A stretch of 64,000 nt of DNA from Desmodesmus armatus. Its lineage: Eukaryota; Chlorophyta; Chlorophyceae; Sphaeropleales; Scenedesmaceae. The notes below the pieces were generated by a model, which saw nothing but the letters and a program-made list of their open reading frames with translations, did no database searches and was not told where the DNA came from. Shown here one piece after another: positions 32,857 through 45,279 of the stretch. The stretch's first letter is position 1; the number at the start of each line of letters is the position of its first letter. The stretch spans positions 1 to 64,000 of the forward strand of contig VIIQ02000657.1 in assembly GCA_007449985.2 (NCBI GenBank), given 5' to 3'. Position numbers and translations under genes: made by a program.

Positions 32857-35800
32857 TCAAATGGCTGGGGCTGGGGCTGGGACTGGGGCTGGGGCTGGGG
32901 CTGGGGCCGAGGCTGGGCACAACTCAGGCTCGCTGAGGGCACACTCGCCAGCCTCACAACGGCCATGGCAGTGCTTGTACATGCGCTTGAGTGGTCCGCC
33001 AGCTTGCACCCTACAGCAAGGAAGTGAAAACACACTGGTGTCAGTCAATGACCGAGCGGCTCGGTTTGCTATGAAGTGACGGGCAAACAACCACACACAC
33101 AAGCATCCAAGGCTGTGCTGAGTTTCAGGCACTGAACCAAAAAAATTTGGGTTGTGGTGACAGCACGGGTAGGATTGGTGGTGGAGCGCTGTGTGGCACC
33201 TGGGGTGACTTGCTGCTGCTGCTTGGTCACCTGCACTTTTTGTTTGAAACTTGCTGGGCTGGGATGTAGTACATCAATGATGCTGACGATAAGTACAGTG
33301 TGGGCCATTGCTGGGGGCTTTGGCCGTCTGGCACCGTTAGTGACTCACGTGTGGCACTTCTTGCCATCGGCAATCTTGGCATCGTCAGTGCATGTCATGT
33401 CTGTGCCGTTGCAGAAGTCTGCCAAGTCACAGGGGCCTGTAGACTTCCTGCAAGGGCAGTCGCAGAGGGAAAATAGGGTGAAAATAAGTGCTTGATACTT
33501 GTTCATATGCCGCATATGAAGCATGGCATGCATGGCGACATACGTAATGGCGGACATGTTGTGCCACATGCTTGCATGTCTGGCATGCTGCACATGAGTG
33601 CCTATGGCGTGTGCTGTCTGGCACTTTACGAGCCAGGCAGACAGTTGCCTTGCAACCCGTCTTCTCGCTCTCTCCCTCTCTGTCTCCCTGTCTCTCTTTC
33701 TCCAGGGAGTATTAGAGAGTCTCTGATACTAACAGTTGAGTCAGCTTCTCTCACCTGCAGATTGTGGTCTTAGGTGCAACCTTGTCTGTAGGGCACTCAT
33801 CCTTGTCGCCTGGGCAAAACTCGGGTGCATCGCAGAGATTGGTGGAAGCCCTGCATTGACAGTTGCAGAGGCAGGCAAAATGTCAGAACACCACACTGGC
33901 CACTGGTCATGCCTGCTGTTCAAGCCTCAGGCTGGTTTGAGTTGTGAAACTGATCGGAAGGACGGTGAGTGTGTGGCCCGTCAAGTAGTGATTAGCAGTT
34001 GTCAGCAGTAGCAGTGCAAGCTGCACCAGTTTTTGCACCAGTAGGTGTGAGGCAATGAGCCAAGGGCTATGTTTGATTCAGCTGTTGCATCATAGTTTGC
34101 ATCATGCTCCTGTGCTATCAGGGCCCTAACCGGCTCTGGCTGTCTAGTGTGTCTCTTTTCTGTCACTGAATTTGCCTGAAGGTGCGCTGTATGGCACCTT
34201 GCTAGATTTGTCACAAGCCAACAGTGCTATATCATAATGCGGCAGTAAGAACCTGCTGGGGCAACATGTAATGATGATGTTGACCTGTTCGGCCATTGAG
34301 CCAGAATTCATCGGCAGCTGGACACGCAGACATGGTGTATGCATGTGCTACCCGACAGGGCAGGGCCTGCATGTGCACCACTGAAGAGTGCTCACCTGCA
34401 CTCCTTAGTCTTGGGTGCGAACCTGTCCTTGGGGCAAGAGGCGCTTCTGCCTGTGCAGACCTCTGCTACATCACAGTCGCCCGTGGCGGCCCTGCATAGA
34501 CAGTTCAAGATGCACAAAACCGTCATGGTGTTATGACTGCAACCAAGACTTTGTCTGCTGTGGCTATGGTTTGGATCAACCCTCATGGTTCAACCTTGAA
34601 AACCAAGCCAGAAGGTGATTTTCTGGGTGAACACAACTACTGGTTGTAGCGGCTACAAGCCTCCACTGCCTTGCCCAGCAGGTGCGGTACTTGTACATGT
34701 AGAATCACATCAATCTACTGTACAGGATTGATGTACAGAAAGGCCAAGCTGCACTATGTTGCCCAGCCAACAAAGACTGCGGTATGGCAATGCATTTGGA
34801 CACTGTCCAGTTAAATTTCCAGTTGAATGTCCCGTTGTTCTCACCTGCATTCGACGTCCTTTGCTACAAGCTTGTCCTCAGGGCATTGGCCGGTCTTTCC
34901 AGTGCAGGTCTCGGGCACATCACAACCGCCAGCAACAGGCCTGCAGCATAAACAAGCGCACATGCAAACAGTGGCACACAATCATTACTTGGTTGCCCGT
35001 AGCATTTTGCAGAATCTGTGACTATCGTTGGCATTCCTAGGAGTCTTAGGACATGCAGATGTGCAGGTGCAGGTGCAGCCAAGTTGCGGGAGGGCGGCAG
35101 CCCAATCCCGACTTTGGAGATGCTACTGTAGCTGCCTTGCATTCAATGCATTCAAAAGTAACGCCAGGCAAGCAGCAGGGTACATGGTGTGTTGTTTGTG
35201 CTTGCAGGGCTGTCACCACGGGTGGTGTGCATGCGTGTTGTGTGTGTCCCGGTAGAATAGTAGCACATCAGCATGCCAAACTACAGCAGTGTCCGACACA
35301 GTATGTGGGACTTTCAGTGGCAGTCAGTGCGTGCCAGATCCCTCACCTGCATGTAGTGCCTGAAACCGTAAAACTGCCGTCGGCCTCACAGCACGGTCCG
35401 TGGCAACCGTCATACTGAAAGTAGCGGCAAAGGTTGCAGCAATACACATGGGCATGGGTGTCAGATGAGGGCAGCAATGGGGGCATTGTACACCGAGCTG
35501 TCACAGCAATATACAGCGGCTGTATCGTACAGGTCTGAGTAGCATTCAATGCTGTGACAAGGGGATATCATTGCCGTGCACTGCAGTTGTCTCTATCCCA
35601 TATGCTATATGGGGATTCAGGGCCCCAGTGAGTGTGACTGAGCCCCGGCCCCTGCCCATGATGATGGTAAATGCAAAGTGCGCTGCCCTAGGGAACCCTG
35701 CACACGCCCCAACTGGCTATGAAAACCGCAGTCCCTGTAACCCAAAGCCCCATCATGCTCACCAGTACGACTGTGAACGTGTAGGAGAAAGTATCGCTGG

Positions 35801-36628
35801 CCTTCTTGGGAGGGAACTCGAAGGCGACGAAGTCGACCTCATGGAATGCCCTGGGCTGGAAAGGGCTGCGTGGGGTAGAGCCCAGCACTTTGATGTCTAT
35901 GCCGATGAAGGTGGTGCTGGTGAGAACGATCAAAAGTGAATTCCAAGCCAGACCAGCACCTGCGGCCACCTTGACGTTGATCTTGCCAGCTGTCGTGACG
36001 TCCACGGAGATCGCAGTGTTTTCGCGTTCAACGCCAAACTCAACTACCGGTGAGGTGTCCCTGACAGCGACGTTGAATTGGTTGTTGGGCGCGGAGTTGC
36101 CGTAGCCTGCTGGCACAAACCCTGCTGTGGGGTTGAAAAAGTTGTTGTTGTTGTTGCCATTACGCACCAAGTTGCCGGTGACACTCGCCCCTGTCAGGTT
36201 CAAGCGATTGGCCCCAAGGCCGCGACCTGTTGCACCACCTGCAGTATGCGACAGTGAGGGTAAGAGGCAAGGAAAGGCAGCGCGTTGTTTCAGCATTGGG
36301 AGCACCTTATTCTTGAATGGCTTGTTCTCACTCAGAGTCAGCTCAAGTGTTGTAATTGGCCTTCAGAGCCAAGCAACGACGATTCTGCTGCTGCTGCTGC
36401 TGCGCAGCTTCTACCCAGTAGTGGCAGAAACACTAAGAGCGGGGCTAAGCTGCAATTGAGACGAAGAAAGGTAGCAGCAATGCAAGCATGGGTGAGGCCC
36501 CAATACATGCGGAATTCGCAACACTTACCTGAGACTGTCGCTGCTGCAGCAGCTCCGGACTGGCCGGCTGCACAGGCCACGAAAGCAACGCCCAGCAAGG
36601 CCAGTAGAACAGAAGATGGTGACGCCAT
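32857..36628 (-). CDS. Secreted protein with disintegrin-like Cys-rich repeats
   Basis: Eight exons (minus): 36628-36529, 36238-35763, 35414-35347, 34940-34845, 34491-34396, 33850-33755, 33447-33349 and 33010-32857. They splice in phase to 394 residues. Residues 1-22 are a signal peptide (MASPSSVLLALLGVAFVACAAG). Exon 2 encodes an unrecognised extracellular domain of about 158 residues with an NNNNN run. Exons 3-7 carry the Cys-rich part, starting DGCHGPCCEADG. Four homologous modules then follow, each like GGCDVPETCTGKTGQCPEDK: C-D-x-x-E/D-x-C-x-G...C-x-x-D, the disintegrin pattern of ADAM-type proteins. Each module is one 96-99-nt exon with both borders in phase 2, so exons can be duplicated without frame loss. 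The tail is a CHGRCEAGEC module and a Pro-Ala repeat. No metalloprotease motif is seen. Probably a wall or matrix protein. Confidence 0.85.
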
Positions 36629-38820
36629 GCTTGCACAGTAAGCTGCTTGAGCTTGCAGTTTGCGCGGGTGACGGCGGTCAATTGACGGATGAGTGCTGCT
36701 CAACTTAGTGGTGAGGCGATGGGACTTCTGTAAACTCAAGCAGTGAAGACGGGATGCTGTATTGTGGCAGGGAGCTATGTTTAAGCAAAATTGCGTGGCC
36801 AGGGCTAGGCCCAGCGAAGTTGTAAACCCTGCTCATCGCAACTGCTGGAGACTGAGAGTGGGTGGCAGAGGCAAAATAAAACTATGAATATGATACAACT
36901 GGCGTAGAGAGACAGCGTCGACGTGACGCGTCTGTGCGCCCCAAGGGAAGTTATTGACCTGCCGAATCCCACCCCTTTCACACATGTTCTCCACAGCCTA
37001 TTTCACACAATATATATGTAAATGCATTATCGAGACTGATGTTGAGGCTCCTGGCGGCTTGTACGTCAACACATACCGTGTAGTAATTGTTGTCAAGATC
37101 GATGGATCGATTTCGCTATTGATGGCCAGGTGGCCTCGATTTGTTGAGACGCCGCTAACAAAAGGCGTAATAAAGAGTTTCATACAACACGGCATCTTTC
37201 GGGCATCAAACGGAGCAGGGACAATGCGGAATAATCTGCAACTTGTTGACAGGATGCATGCATATGACGTCATGCTACGCTGCCCACGCACAGTCACTGA
37301 GTGCATCATGCGAAAGCAAACTGCATGCATACATCTCATCGCGGCAGTATATATATGCTGTTTCGAGGCAAAAGTCTGCAAGGTCACAGGGGTCAACTGA
37401 GGCAGCCCTGCAAGGGTGGCGGCAGTGGGGCAGAGCTGTTGAGCAGTTTTTGATGGAGAAAATGCTACACGCAGACACAGTCGTCACACATCAATGGCAT
37501 TGCCTACCCGGACAATGCAACAAGCCGCTCGGCCGGCCAAAGCTTGATCCTCCAAAGGCAGCTGCCAGAGCAGCCCCATGAGCCTCGTTGGCCCCATGAG
37601 CCAACGAGGAGAGGAGCCTCCTACGGGGTGTTCAGGCTCAGCCTGAACCATGGAACAGTAACAGTTACAGTGTTGCGATGTGTACAGCGGCACAGGCATG
37701 CCAGCCAGTGCCCCAAACAAAAGAAAGCCTTGGCGAGCTTAGGCAAGCTCCTTCAGAGGGATGATGCCACATGCATGGTATGGGTGGGTGGGACCACAGC
37801 AATGCATCCCTGAAATCATCCGTGTAAAAAGCCAGAAAAGTCTGCGAGGCAATGCAACCACACTGTACACCACACCAGCACTGCGCATTATGCATCTCAC
37901 GGCGCCACAGGCTGGCCACTCAGCAACAACACTTGCAGGCGCTCCCTGCAGGGCCAGCTGCACTGCAGCTATGACAGCTATCAGAAGCCTGGAAATGAGG
38001 CTGCCACACCTGGCATCAGCTTATGCCAAATCACAACGCAAGGGCGCTGCCAGCGCCAAGATTGTCTCTGTTCCGGAGGAGAGGGAAGAGAGGGGGTGAA
38101 AGTCTACGCTTTCGACAGAGACAGAGACCTGGGGCGTAGCAGTGCAGAGCTCAAGACCGGCTGCGCATTCGGACATGGTTCAGGCCAACCACCAGCTCAG
38201 CGCACAAACATGTTCCCCAAAAGAAGCTCAAAGATACGCCCAACAAGCCAAGCGCAGTAAGCGACCAACCCCGTCATAGGCATGACCCACACACCAACTC
38301 ACAAGGCATTGCAGTGCATGAACCTTGATGTGTCATCAGCACATCTTCGTCAAACCAGCCTGTTATGTACTCACGATCCAAATACAAGCTCACCATTCCA
38401 CAGTGCCAGCAACCACGCTTCTATAATGCCGCATATCACACCAACGACCTCCTGCTCCTCCTGCACCAACCGCCCCCACGCAGTGCAGCTATCACCCATC
38501 AGGGGGAGACGCGCAAGGCACAGCAAAACACACACGCAAACAGCACACATATGCACCAAAGCCACCGCTTGCCCAACCTTCTGAGCACCTAGCAGCACCA
38601 TGGGAAGGCGAATGTGAATGCTGCCCTCGCTGGTCGTCTCAAAGCCTCATTCCTACCAGCTTGGGCATGGTGCAGCAGTTGACCCAACTCAGCTCAACAT
38701 CTCGGTTCAATGTACTCTGCCAGGCCGCCTGGCAGAGTCGTGCAATCTTGACCCCGCACTGAAACCGGAACCAACCTCTGCCAAGCGTTCCAATGCGCCT
38801 GCCCTCCAGCCGCATATATT
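36629..38820. other. Gene-poor region upstream of the disintegrin-like gene
   Basis: No full gene recognised. Contains an orphan disintegrin exon (about 37383-37430) and a small hairpin near 37580 (CTCGTTGGC / GCCAACGAG). The first hundred bases should include the promoter of the disintegrin-like gene. Confidence 0.5.
37383..37430 (-). pseudogene. Orphan fragment of a disintegrin-type exon
   Basis: On the minus strand a CCCTTGCAG acceptor is followed by GCCTCAGTTGACCCCTGTGACCTTGCAGACTT-like sequence reading ASVDPCDLADFC. This matches KSTGPCDLADFC of exon 7 (33447-33349), about 4 kb away and on the 5' side of the gene start. The similarity ends within about 16 codons. Confidence 0.65.
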
Positions 38821-38825
38821 AAGCA

Positions 38826-39125
38826 AAATGTAGCAGACAAGCGTGCCCCGACGCAAGATGTAGCAGACAAGCGTACCCGAACGTTCTGCTGCAGCGTGCC
38901 CCGACGCAGAATGTAGCATACAAGCGTACCCAAACGTTCTGCTGCAGCGTGCCCCGATGCAAAATGTAGCATACAAGCGTACCCAAACGTTCTGCTGCAG
39001 CGTGCCCCGACGCAAAATGTAGCAGACAAGCGTGCCCCGACGCAAGATGTAGCAGACAAGCGTACCCGAACGTTCTGCTGCAGCGTGCCCCGACGCAAAA
39101 TGTAGCATAACAACGTACCCGGATG
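38826..39125 (+). repeat. 53-bp compound minisatellite
   Basis: A unit of about 53 bp (AATGTAGCATACAAGCGTAC, then CC[A/G]AACGTTCTGCTGCAGCGTGCCCCGA) occurs about five times. It is mixed with two shorter units lacking the CGTTCTGCTGCAG part (near 38826 and 39017). Copies differ by few bases. Confidence 0.9.
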
Positions 39126-39417
39126 TTATGCTGCAGCTCCTGACAAGCAACATCATGTGCTGCAGGCTGACACCCCCAGCAAGTGCATATAGTCCAAACT
39201 GCAAGGCCAAGTGCGCTGGCACAACACAACGCAAACGCATGACACGACAAGCCGCACGGCATGGGGTGCTCAGCGCACAGCTGAAGCAAGCATGACGCAT
39301 ACTGGTGCGTACTGTTCGAGTGCAGTGCTTGCATACCAGGCTGTACGTGCGTGTGTACTGATATTGCGTGGTGGCTGGTCGGCCACCAGTTTGCGCATCA
39401 ATGCAGTAAGTCCAGAG

Positions 39418-39830
39418 CTTTGAAAGGCTCTGACATCCGATGTCAGCTCAAGGTAGGCACGCAGGCCCTGACCCTCCCACAGTGGCAGCAGCACAACACG
39501 GCATAGTTGAGGGTTGGGGGTAAACACGACCCCTAAACCCTCAATGTAAACCGTGCTGTAAGGGACTAAGAGGCTTGAAACACTCTGATATCTGCTCAAG
39601 AAAGGCCCTGACCCTCCCAAAGTGCTGTACAGCAGCACAACGCAGCACTTTTCAGGGTAAAGGTGACCGCAACCCTGCACCCATAACATCAACGTGAACC
39701 TTTTCGGTGCTACAAGGGACAACAAGCTTTGAAAGGCTCCAACACAAGCTCAAGCTATACACACAGGTGACCCTGCCAACAGTAAAAGCTGCACAACACG
39801 GCACACTTCGGCAATCACACGCCAAGTATC
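39418..39830. repeat. Degenerate tandem repeat, about 155-bp period, three copies
   Basis: GCTTTGAAAGGCTCTGACA (39418), GGCTTGAAACACTCTGATA (39572) and GCTTTGAAAGGCTCCAACA (39727) start related units. Each contains CTCAAG...CCTGACCCTCCCA-like and AGCACAACACGGCA-like segments. On the minus strand the first two stay open in one frame (CRVVLLPLWEGQGLRAYLEL in one unit). They may be relics of a duplicated exon. Confidence 0.6.
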
Positions 39831-40424
39831 GTGGTCTGGCTTTTCACAGCAGCCTATACCAGCACCCGGATAAGCACAGCTGCAGTGATGTCAGACTCTT
39901 GAACAGCATCACTAAACATCCCTATGGCCAATCAAGATAGACACAGCAAGTCCAACGAGGACATTCCCAGAGAGATGACATAGCGCAAGCCACAAAGGTG
40001 GACACACCACCAGTAGGGTGCTGAGAGACTCTTCAAACTGCACCACGCCACAATGCTGCATCCCGCCCCCAAACCGCAGGGATCACCCCGACGAAGCCCG
40101 ACTGCCAGGCGCACATATAACACATCCCAAAACCCTGCAAAGCGATACAATGCACATCAGCAGCAACTTCTGCTGCGGTTATGCACAACAGCAGCAACTT
40201 CTGCGGCAACTAAAGCTTGTGCCAACCTTACACATGCCCGCCGGCAGGATGGCTTGCGCCATTAAAACCAGCCATTGAACAAGCCAAGCCACGGGCAGGA
40301 CCAACACACACACCTGCATAGGCCTGCAGAGATAGACGCTTGAAGCAGTCATGCAGTACGGCACTTGGTCAAGACACCCCAAACACTGACGTAGCAGCAC
40401 GAATAGATGCTTGCACAACAGAAC

Positions 40425-41215
40425 AAAGCAGCGGCAACTAGTCCCAACGGCCCTAGCACAGGCACTAGGACACCTTGCAAAAGCCCCTCAAAACCCCTTC
40501 CACAATCCTGCAGATCACAACCGTTCAGACATGTGTCAAGTACAATTGTACGCGGCACGTACAACTCCCCTGCAGTACAGCGGCAAACAAACGTTGCTTG
40601 AAAGACAAGAAGACAAGCCAACAAACAGGCAAGCTGCCAAGGCAGCGGCCATGTGGTATTCAGGGCAGCTTGAGACACCTTCAGTGTCAAGCAAACCCCA
40701 CAACAACAAAACAACGGAAGGTGGCCCACCAGGGCGGAAGGGGGGGGGGGGGGGTACTGGCACAACAAACCCAAGCAGCGGCAACAAGTCCCATGGTGTA
40801 TGCACACCTTACAACTGCCCCTCAAATCATTCCCTCGCATATGCTACAACCAATTGGTCCTGTACACTGAATACAACTGCAGATTGCATGTGTCAAAAGT
40901 TCTACCCGCTCTGATATGGAGCGGCAAAGAGTCACCTGCCGCTTGGACAGGCAGGGGTCAGCAGGCAGATAGACACACCAACAAACGGGTGGTGTGCTGC
41001 AAACGCGGCCATACCATCCTCACCATTGCATTCAGCCGTCACACCGTCACACCTCCACAGCACAGGGTGCATGCCAACACGGCAAAAGCAAGCAGCGGCA
41101 ACAAGCCCCATCAATGCATGCACACAAAAAACAATTGCAACTGCCCCTCAAATTGGTACCTCCCAAAGTGCTCAGGGAAACCGCCATCCGAAACTGTCAC
41201 ATACATCCAGGCAAT
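40425..41215. repeat. Degenerate tandem repeat, about 317-347-bp period, three copies
   Basis: GGCAACTAGTCCCA, GGCAACAAGTCCCA and GGCAACAAGCCCCA near 40432, 40780 and 41097 begin related units. Each is followed at similar distances by ACTGCCCCTCAAA-like sequence and ACAAACA-containing segments. A long poly-G run is at about 40740. Confidence 0.5.
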
Positions 41216-41234
41216 ATGCACTTTGTGACGAAGT

Positions 41235-41925
41235 GATTCACACAGGGACACCACCAGCTGGACAGCCAGCCTGGCCAACACTGGAAGTAGTGATCATGCA
41301 GCCAGCCAAAACAGGGGCTGCCGGGGTTCGGGGAATGGGGGAGGGGGGGTGTAGTTGCCCCGGCGATGCACAACAGCAGTGGTGGCTTCAACTTGCAGCA
41401 GACAGAGTGTTGGGTGTTTTGCCCAAGCTGCGTATAACAACAATATGATGCTCGCTGCATGCGGGCAGCCTCCGTCTTAAGCCACCTTGCTTGCCACTTG
41501 GCGCAACCTCGCGCAGAACGTAGCTGCACGTTTGGGTTGAGATCATGCACACCTTCACTTCAGCCTGAACATGGCTGGCACAATTGGGTTCAACTTATGC
41601 ACACGAACACTTTGCCCAGCACGATCCAGCTGGATAGTGATGGACTGCACCCACATGGTGCATATGCTTGCTGCACCAGCAAGTGAGAATCAGAATGCGA
41701 ATCACACAACACCTCACTGACATGCACTAGTGTCACTCCACACCGGCAGCATCAGCAGCTCTCACGCAAACCCTGCCCCTGCGCAGGGTGTGTTATCTCA
41801 ACAAACAAGTCCTGACCACACTGGTAGACAGACTGCCATGTGTGGTGGGCATGCACTCCCAACATGGATGCAGCTCGAAGGCCAGGCCACAAGCCAGTCT
41901 GCTTGTCATTTATGCCCAGCCACAA
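41235..41925. other. Intergenic region, nothing recognised
   Basis: No exon, RNA gene or clear repeat was identified between the two repeat blocks. Confidence 0.4.
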
Positions 41926-41929
41926 GCAG

Positions 41930-42190
41930 CAACAAGTCGGCCGCACCAAGCTAGCACTCAGCCAGTCAGGAACAAAAGCCTCACCAACCTTGCAGTCAGC
42001 CAGTCACAAACAAAAAGTCACACCCTGCTTCACCAAGCTTGCACTCAGCCAGCCCCACCAACCTTTCAGTCAGCCAGTTTCAGCCAGCCAGTTGGGAGCC
42101 AAACCAGGCTTGCAGTCAGCCAGTCAGGAACAACAAGCCACACCCCAGCTACACCAAGCGTGAACTCAGCCAGCCACCCACAAACAAGCC
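41930..42190. repeat. Degenerate CAGTCAGCCAGT minisatellite
   Basis: At least six loosely spaced copies of CACCAAGCTTGCACTCAGCC / CTTGCAGTCAGCCAGTCA with AACAAAAAGTCACACC-like spacers, about 45 bp apart. It ends next to the stop of the Gln/Ser-rich gene at 42216. Confidence 0.65.
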
Positions 42191-42215
42191 ACACTTGACA
42201 CCCACCCCGTCTTTT

Positions 42216-45200
42216 TCAACCCTGGCGAAGCATCTGCAGCATCTGCTGCAGGCGAGCAAGCTGCGTCGCATCCATCGCCAACTGCTGCATCTCGTGCTGG
42301 ACATCCCCAGGTGCTGCCTCCTGCAAGCCCCCCTGTCGATCCACCCCCACACTCATCCCCACCTGCCCGTCCCACCTCTGCGCCTCCCCACCCCGACCCT
42401 GGTCAAAACCTTGCCCCAGACTCATCTGTTGAGAACGGAAATCGCCAGGGAGGTCAGACCAAGTGGCACGTCGCACATGGCCTGCGCCCGCGTATACTCC
42501 TGCCTTGCTGTCCACCTCTGCAGCTGCAATGCTGTGTGACGAGGCTACTGACCAAAGAGCTTTTGGACTCAAGCTGCCATGACGCTGCATCGCACCCGCA
42601 CCCTCACCCTCCCCAGCGCCCCAAGCAGCCTCCCCAAGGCCGCTGCCCTGCCGCTGCAACGCACCTGCACCCTGCGCCCAACCAGCATCCCCGGCGCCGC
42701 TGCTGCTGCCGTAGCCACCGCCAGGCTCAGAGCGCCGGAGCTGCCTCTGTACAGCCGCGTAGTACCGCTGCTGCTGCTGTTGTTGCTGCTGCTCGATAGC
42801 ACCGGGCAGCGGGCCAAGCGGCATAGCAGCAGCAGCAGCAGCCCAGGGGTCCTGCCCAGAGCCTCCGTCTGCCAGCAGGCTGCTGCTGCTGAAGGCACTG
42901 CTGTTGGTCTGGGTGCTGCTGCTGGTGCCCGCCAAGCTCCCCAGGCTTCCGAGCCGCCCCTGTGTACCGACTGTCGAGCCTGCCCTGCTTCCGGCAAACA
43001 GCACAGCAGCAGGACCCGGTCCTGCCGAGGCCGCCACTGACGCTGCAGCAGCAGCGGCAGCGCGGTCACAGCAGCGCGCGCATGCGCTTGGAGCCTGACA
43101 CGCTGCTTGTTGAGTGCCTGGAGCAGCTTCAGCTGCTGCATCTCGGTGTCAACTGCTGCTAGCGCCAGCTGGATGCTTGCTGCTGCCTCTTCAGCTGCAG
43201 CAGCAGCCTCAGGAGACAGCATCGCAGGTGATGCTAGCTGGAAAGCCGCGGGCAGAGGCGCCGAGGAAGCAGAACCGGGGGACTGCGGGCGAGTGAGGCC
43301 TGCACAGCAGCAAAACAGGCAATGGGAAAACGTTGCATGCTTGTGTACATGGATAAATTTGACATACACAACAAGCACGCGTGCTCAACTATACGGGCAC
43401 TGCATTTGATGAGTCCCTGTAGTGTTGTCATGCTGTGTGGTGGCATAGCGTGTGCATTACGCAGTGTCTGGACAGGTGTAGCTCGCTGCACCGTTGCGTT
43501 GTCTGCACCCACAGCAGCTGGCTAGAAGGCCGCACCCTACATGTCTGGGTGTCAGAACAAAAAGCATGTCGAGCCAAACTAAAACTCGAGGTCCTATCGC
43601 TGTGACGAGGGCGCACGAAGGCGCTAGGGCGCAACCAAGATGCCACCCACCATGGTGCGAGCCGCTGCCTCCAAGTCGCGCCTGCCACGCCTGCAGCATG
43701 GTAGGCGAGCTGCCAGCGCCAGCACTGTCCCCATAGCGTTGCCCCTCATCCTGCAGGAATGGCGGGGTGCTGGCGGGGCGCTCTCCCTGCCCCACACTGC
43801 GCCCGCTCTCCCCAAGCTGCTGCTGCCGCTGCAGCTGTTGCAGCAGCAGCAGCTGCCCCTCTGTTGGGGCGAAGTCAGCACGGCGGTTGGAGTGCACGCT
43901 GACGGAGCCCCTGGGCGTTGTTGGGGTTTTGTTCCTGAACCCCGCCTCCTCAGGTCCTGCAGGTTCCTGGGCTTGCCATGGTGCTGAGTTCCCGCCCTGT
44001 GCTGACTGACTAGTGAGCCAGTTGCTGCTGGCGCTGGGGCTGAGGCTGGGGCTGTGTCTGCCACTGCTGTAACCATGAAGGCCGCCAGTCAGCCGGCGGC
44101 CTCCGCCGTCAAGGGAGAGCCGGGCTACTGCCTGCCGGATAGCTGCAGGCTCCCTGATGTGCACCTCGTGCTGAGCTCCTGCGTATGTGCTGGCATGCTG
44201 TGCTGACCTTGCATGGGTGTTGTCCTGCAGGTTCAAGGACTGCCAGCTGTTGCGCCTGGGGCTGGCGGTTGCAGGCAGGGTCTGGGAGTGCAGGAGGCCC
44301 TGTCGGAAGCCTTGCTGCTGCAGTGCGGCCTGTAGAAGACACACATACAGACGCGCACAAGGAACCGCAGCGTTGATGTTAACTGCATGCAAGGGTTGAC
44401 TTGTGGCGCACCTTTGCAACAACCCATGCAACGCGTTGGGTGAAATGCAGCCATCTCAGCACAGCTTGCCAAATTGCCAGGAAGCCGGTCAACAACAAGG
44501 AAGCTTCTTTGCACGAAAGCAACACACCATCTATTGTGGTACGCTCTAGCAAACCTCCGCTGCATGTTCAAATGATCACAGCACATGCACATGATCAAAG
44601 CACGTGGCATATCAACAGCATGACTTTCCACTCAATGCCGCGGAAACTGCAACCCCCTGCCCACCTGCAGGTCTCCCTCTGCCGAACTTGCTCGCCTGAG
44701 GATGTCAGCAGCAGCAGCATCTGGCGCCTCCGGCTGCTGGAACTGCAGCCACTGCCGTTGCTGGTCCCGCGAGGTGCCTGCTGTTAGGGGCCTAGGGGAG
44801 GTCACTGCAGCGGCGTCCTGCAACTCTGACTGATGTTGCGGCGAGCCGTGGGCTGTTTTGGGGCGTGCTGGCAGGGTCTTGGCCCTCGCTGTGGCAGTTG
44901 CCGGGTCCTTTGACACCGCCTGGAAGAACCCCAGGTGTCTGCTGCTGGTACTGCTGCCAGCATCAGTGCTGTTGCTGCTGAAGGCATAGCTGCGCAGCGC
45001 CAAGTCCACGCCTGAGCTGTGGCCGCGGCTGTGGCTGTTGTGCGGGGACGCACCCTGCACCCAGTTGCTAGCTGTGAGCTCCGTGAGGTCATCTTCGAGA
45101 GCTGCTTGCAGCTCCTGATCTGAAAGCTGGAGGGGGTCTTGCAGGTTGTGGTACGGGGTTGTTCCGTCCTGATCCTGGTACTGCAAATCCTGATCCTGTT

Positions 45201-45279
45201 GTAGGCTGGCCTGCAGCAGCTGGTGCAGCTGCTCCTTGTCTGCCACCTCCATGACTGAGTGGTAGTTCGTGGGCTGCAT
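42216..45279 (-). CDS. Gln/Ser-rich protein with three R-R-x-S/T motifs, function unknown
   Basis: Four exons on the minus strand, 45279-44665, 44329-43651, 43299-43102 and 43042-42216, join in phase to 772 residues. The 59-nt third intron is short and tentative. The protein is low in complexity: an acidic Gln-rich N terminus (QLHQLLQASLQQDQDLQYQD), Ser/Gly/Ala stretches, a poly-Gln run and a helical segment (EMQQLKLLQALNKQ). I see no signal peptide, membrane segment or known domain. Three basic phosphosite-like motifs recur: RRASSAEG, PRRNSWQS and VRRATWSD; such R-R-x-S/T sites suit AGC/CaMK kinases or 14-3-3 binding. The start is the first Met of the open frame and gives MQPTNYHSVMEVADK. 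Its neighbour, the U-box cyclophilin, is divergent. A regulatory or scaffold role is only a guess. Confidence 0.65.
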
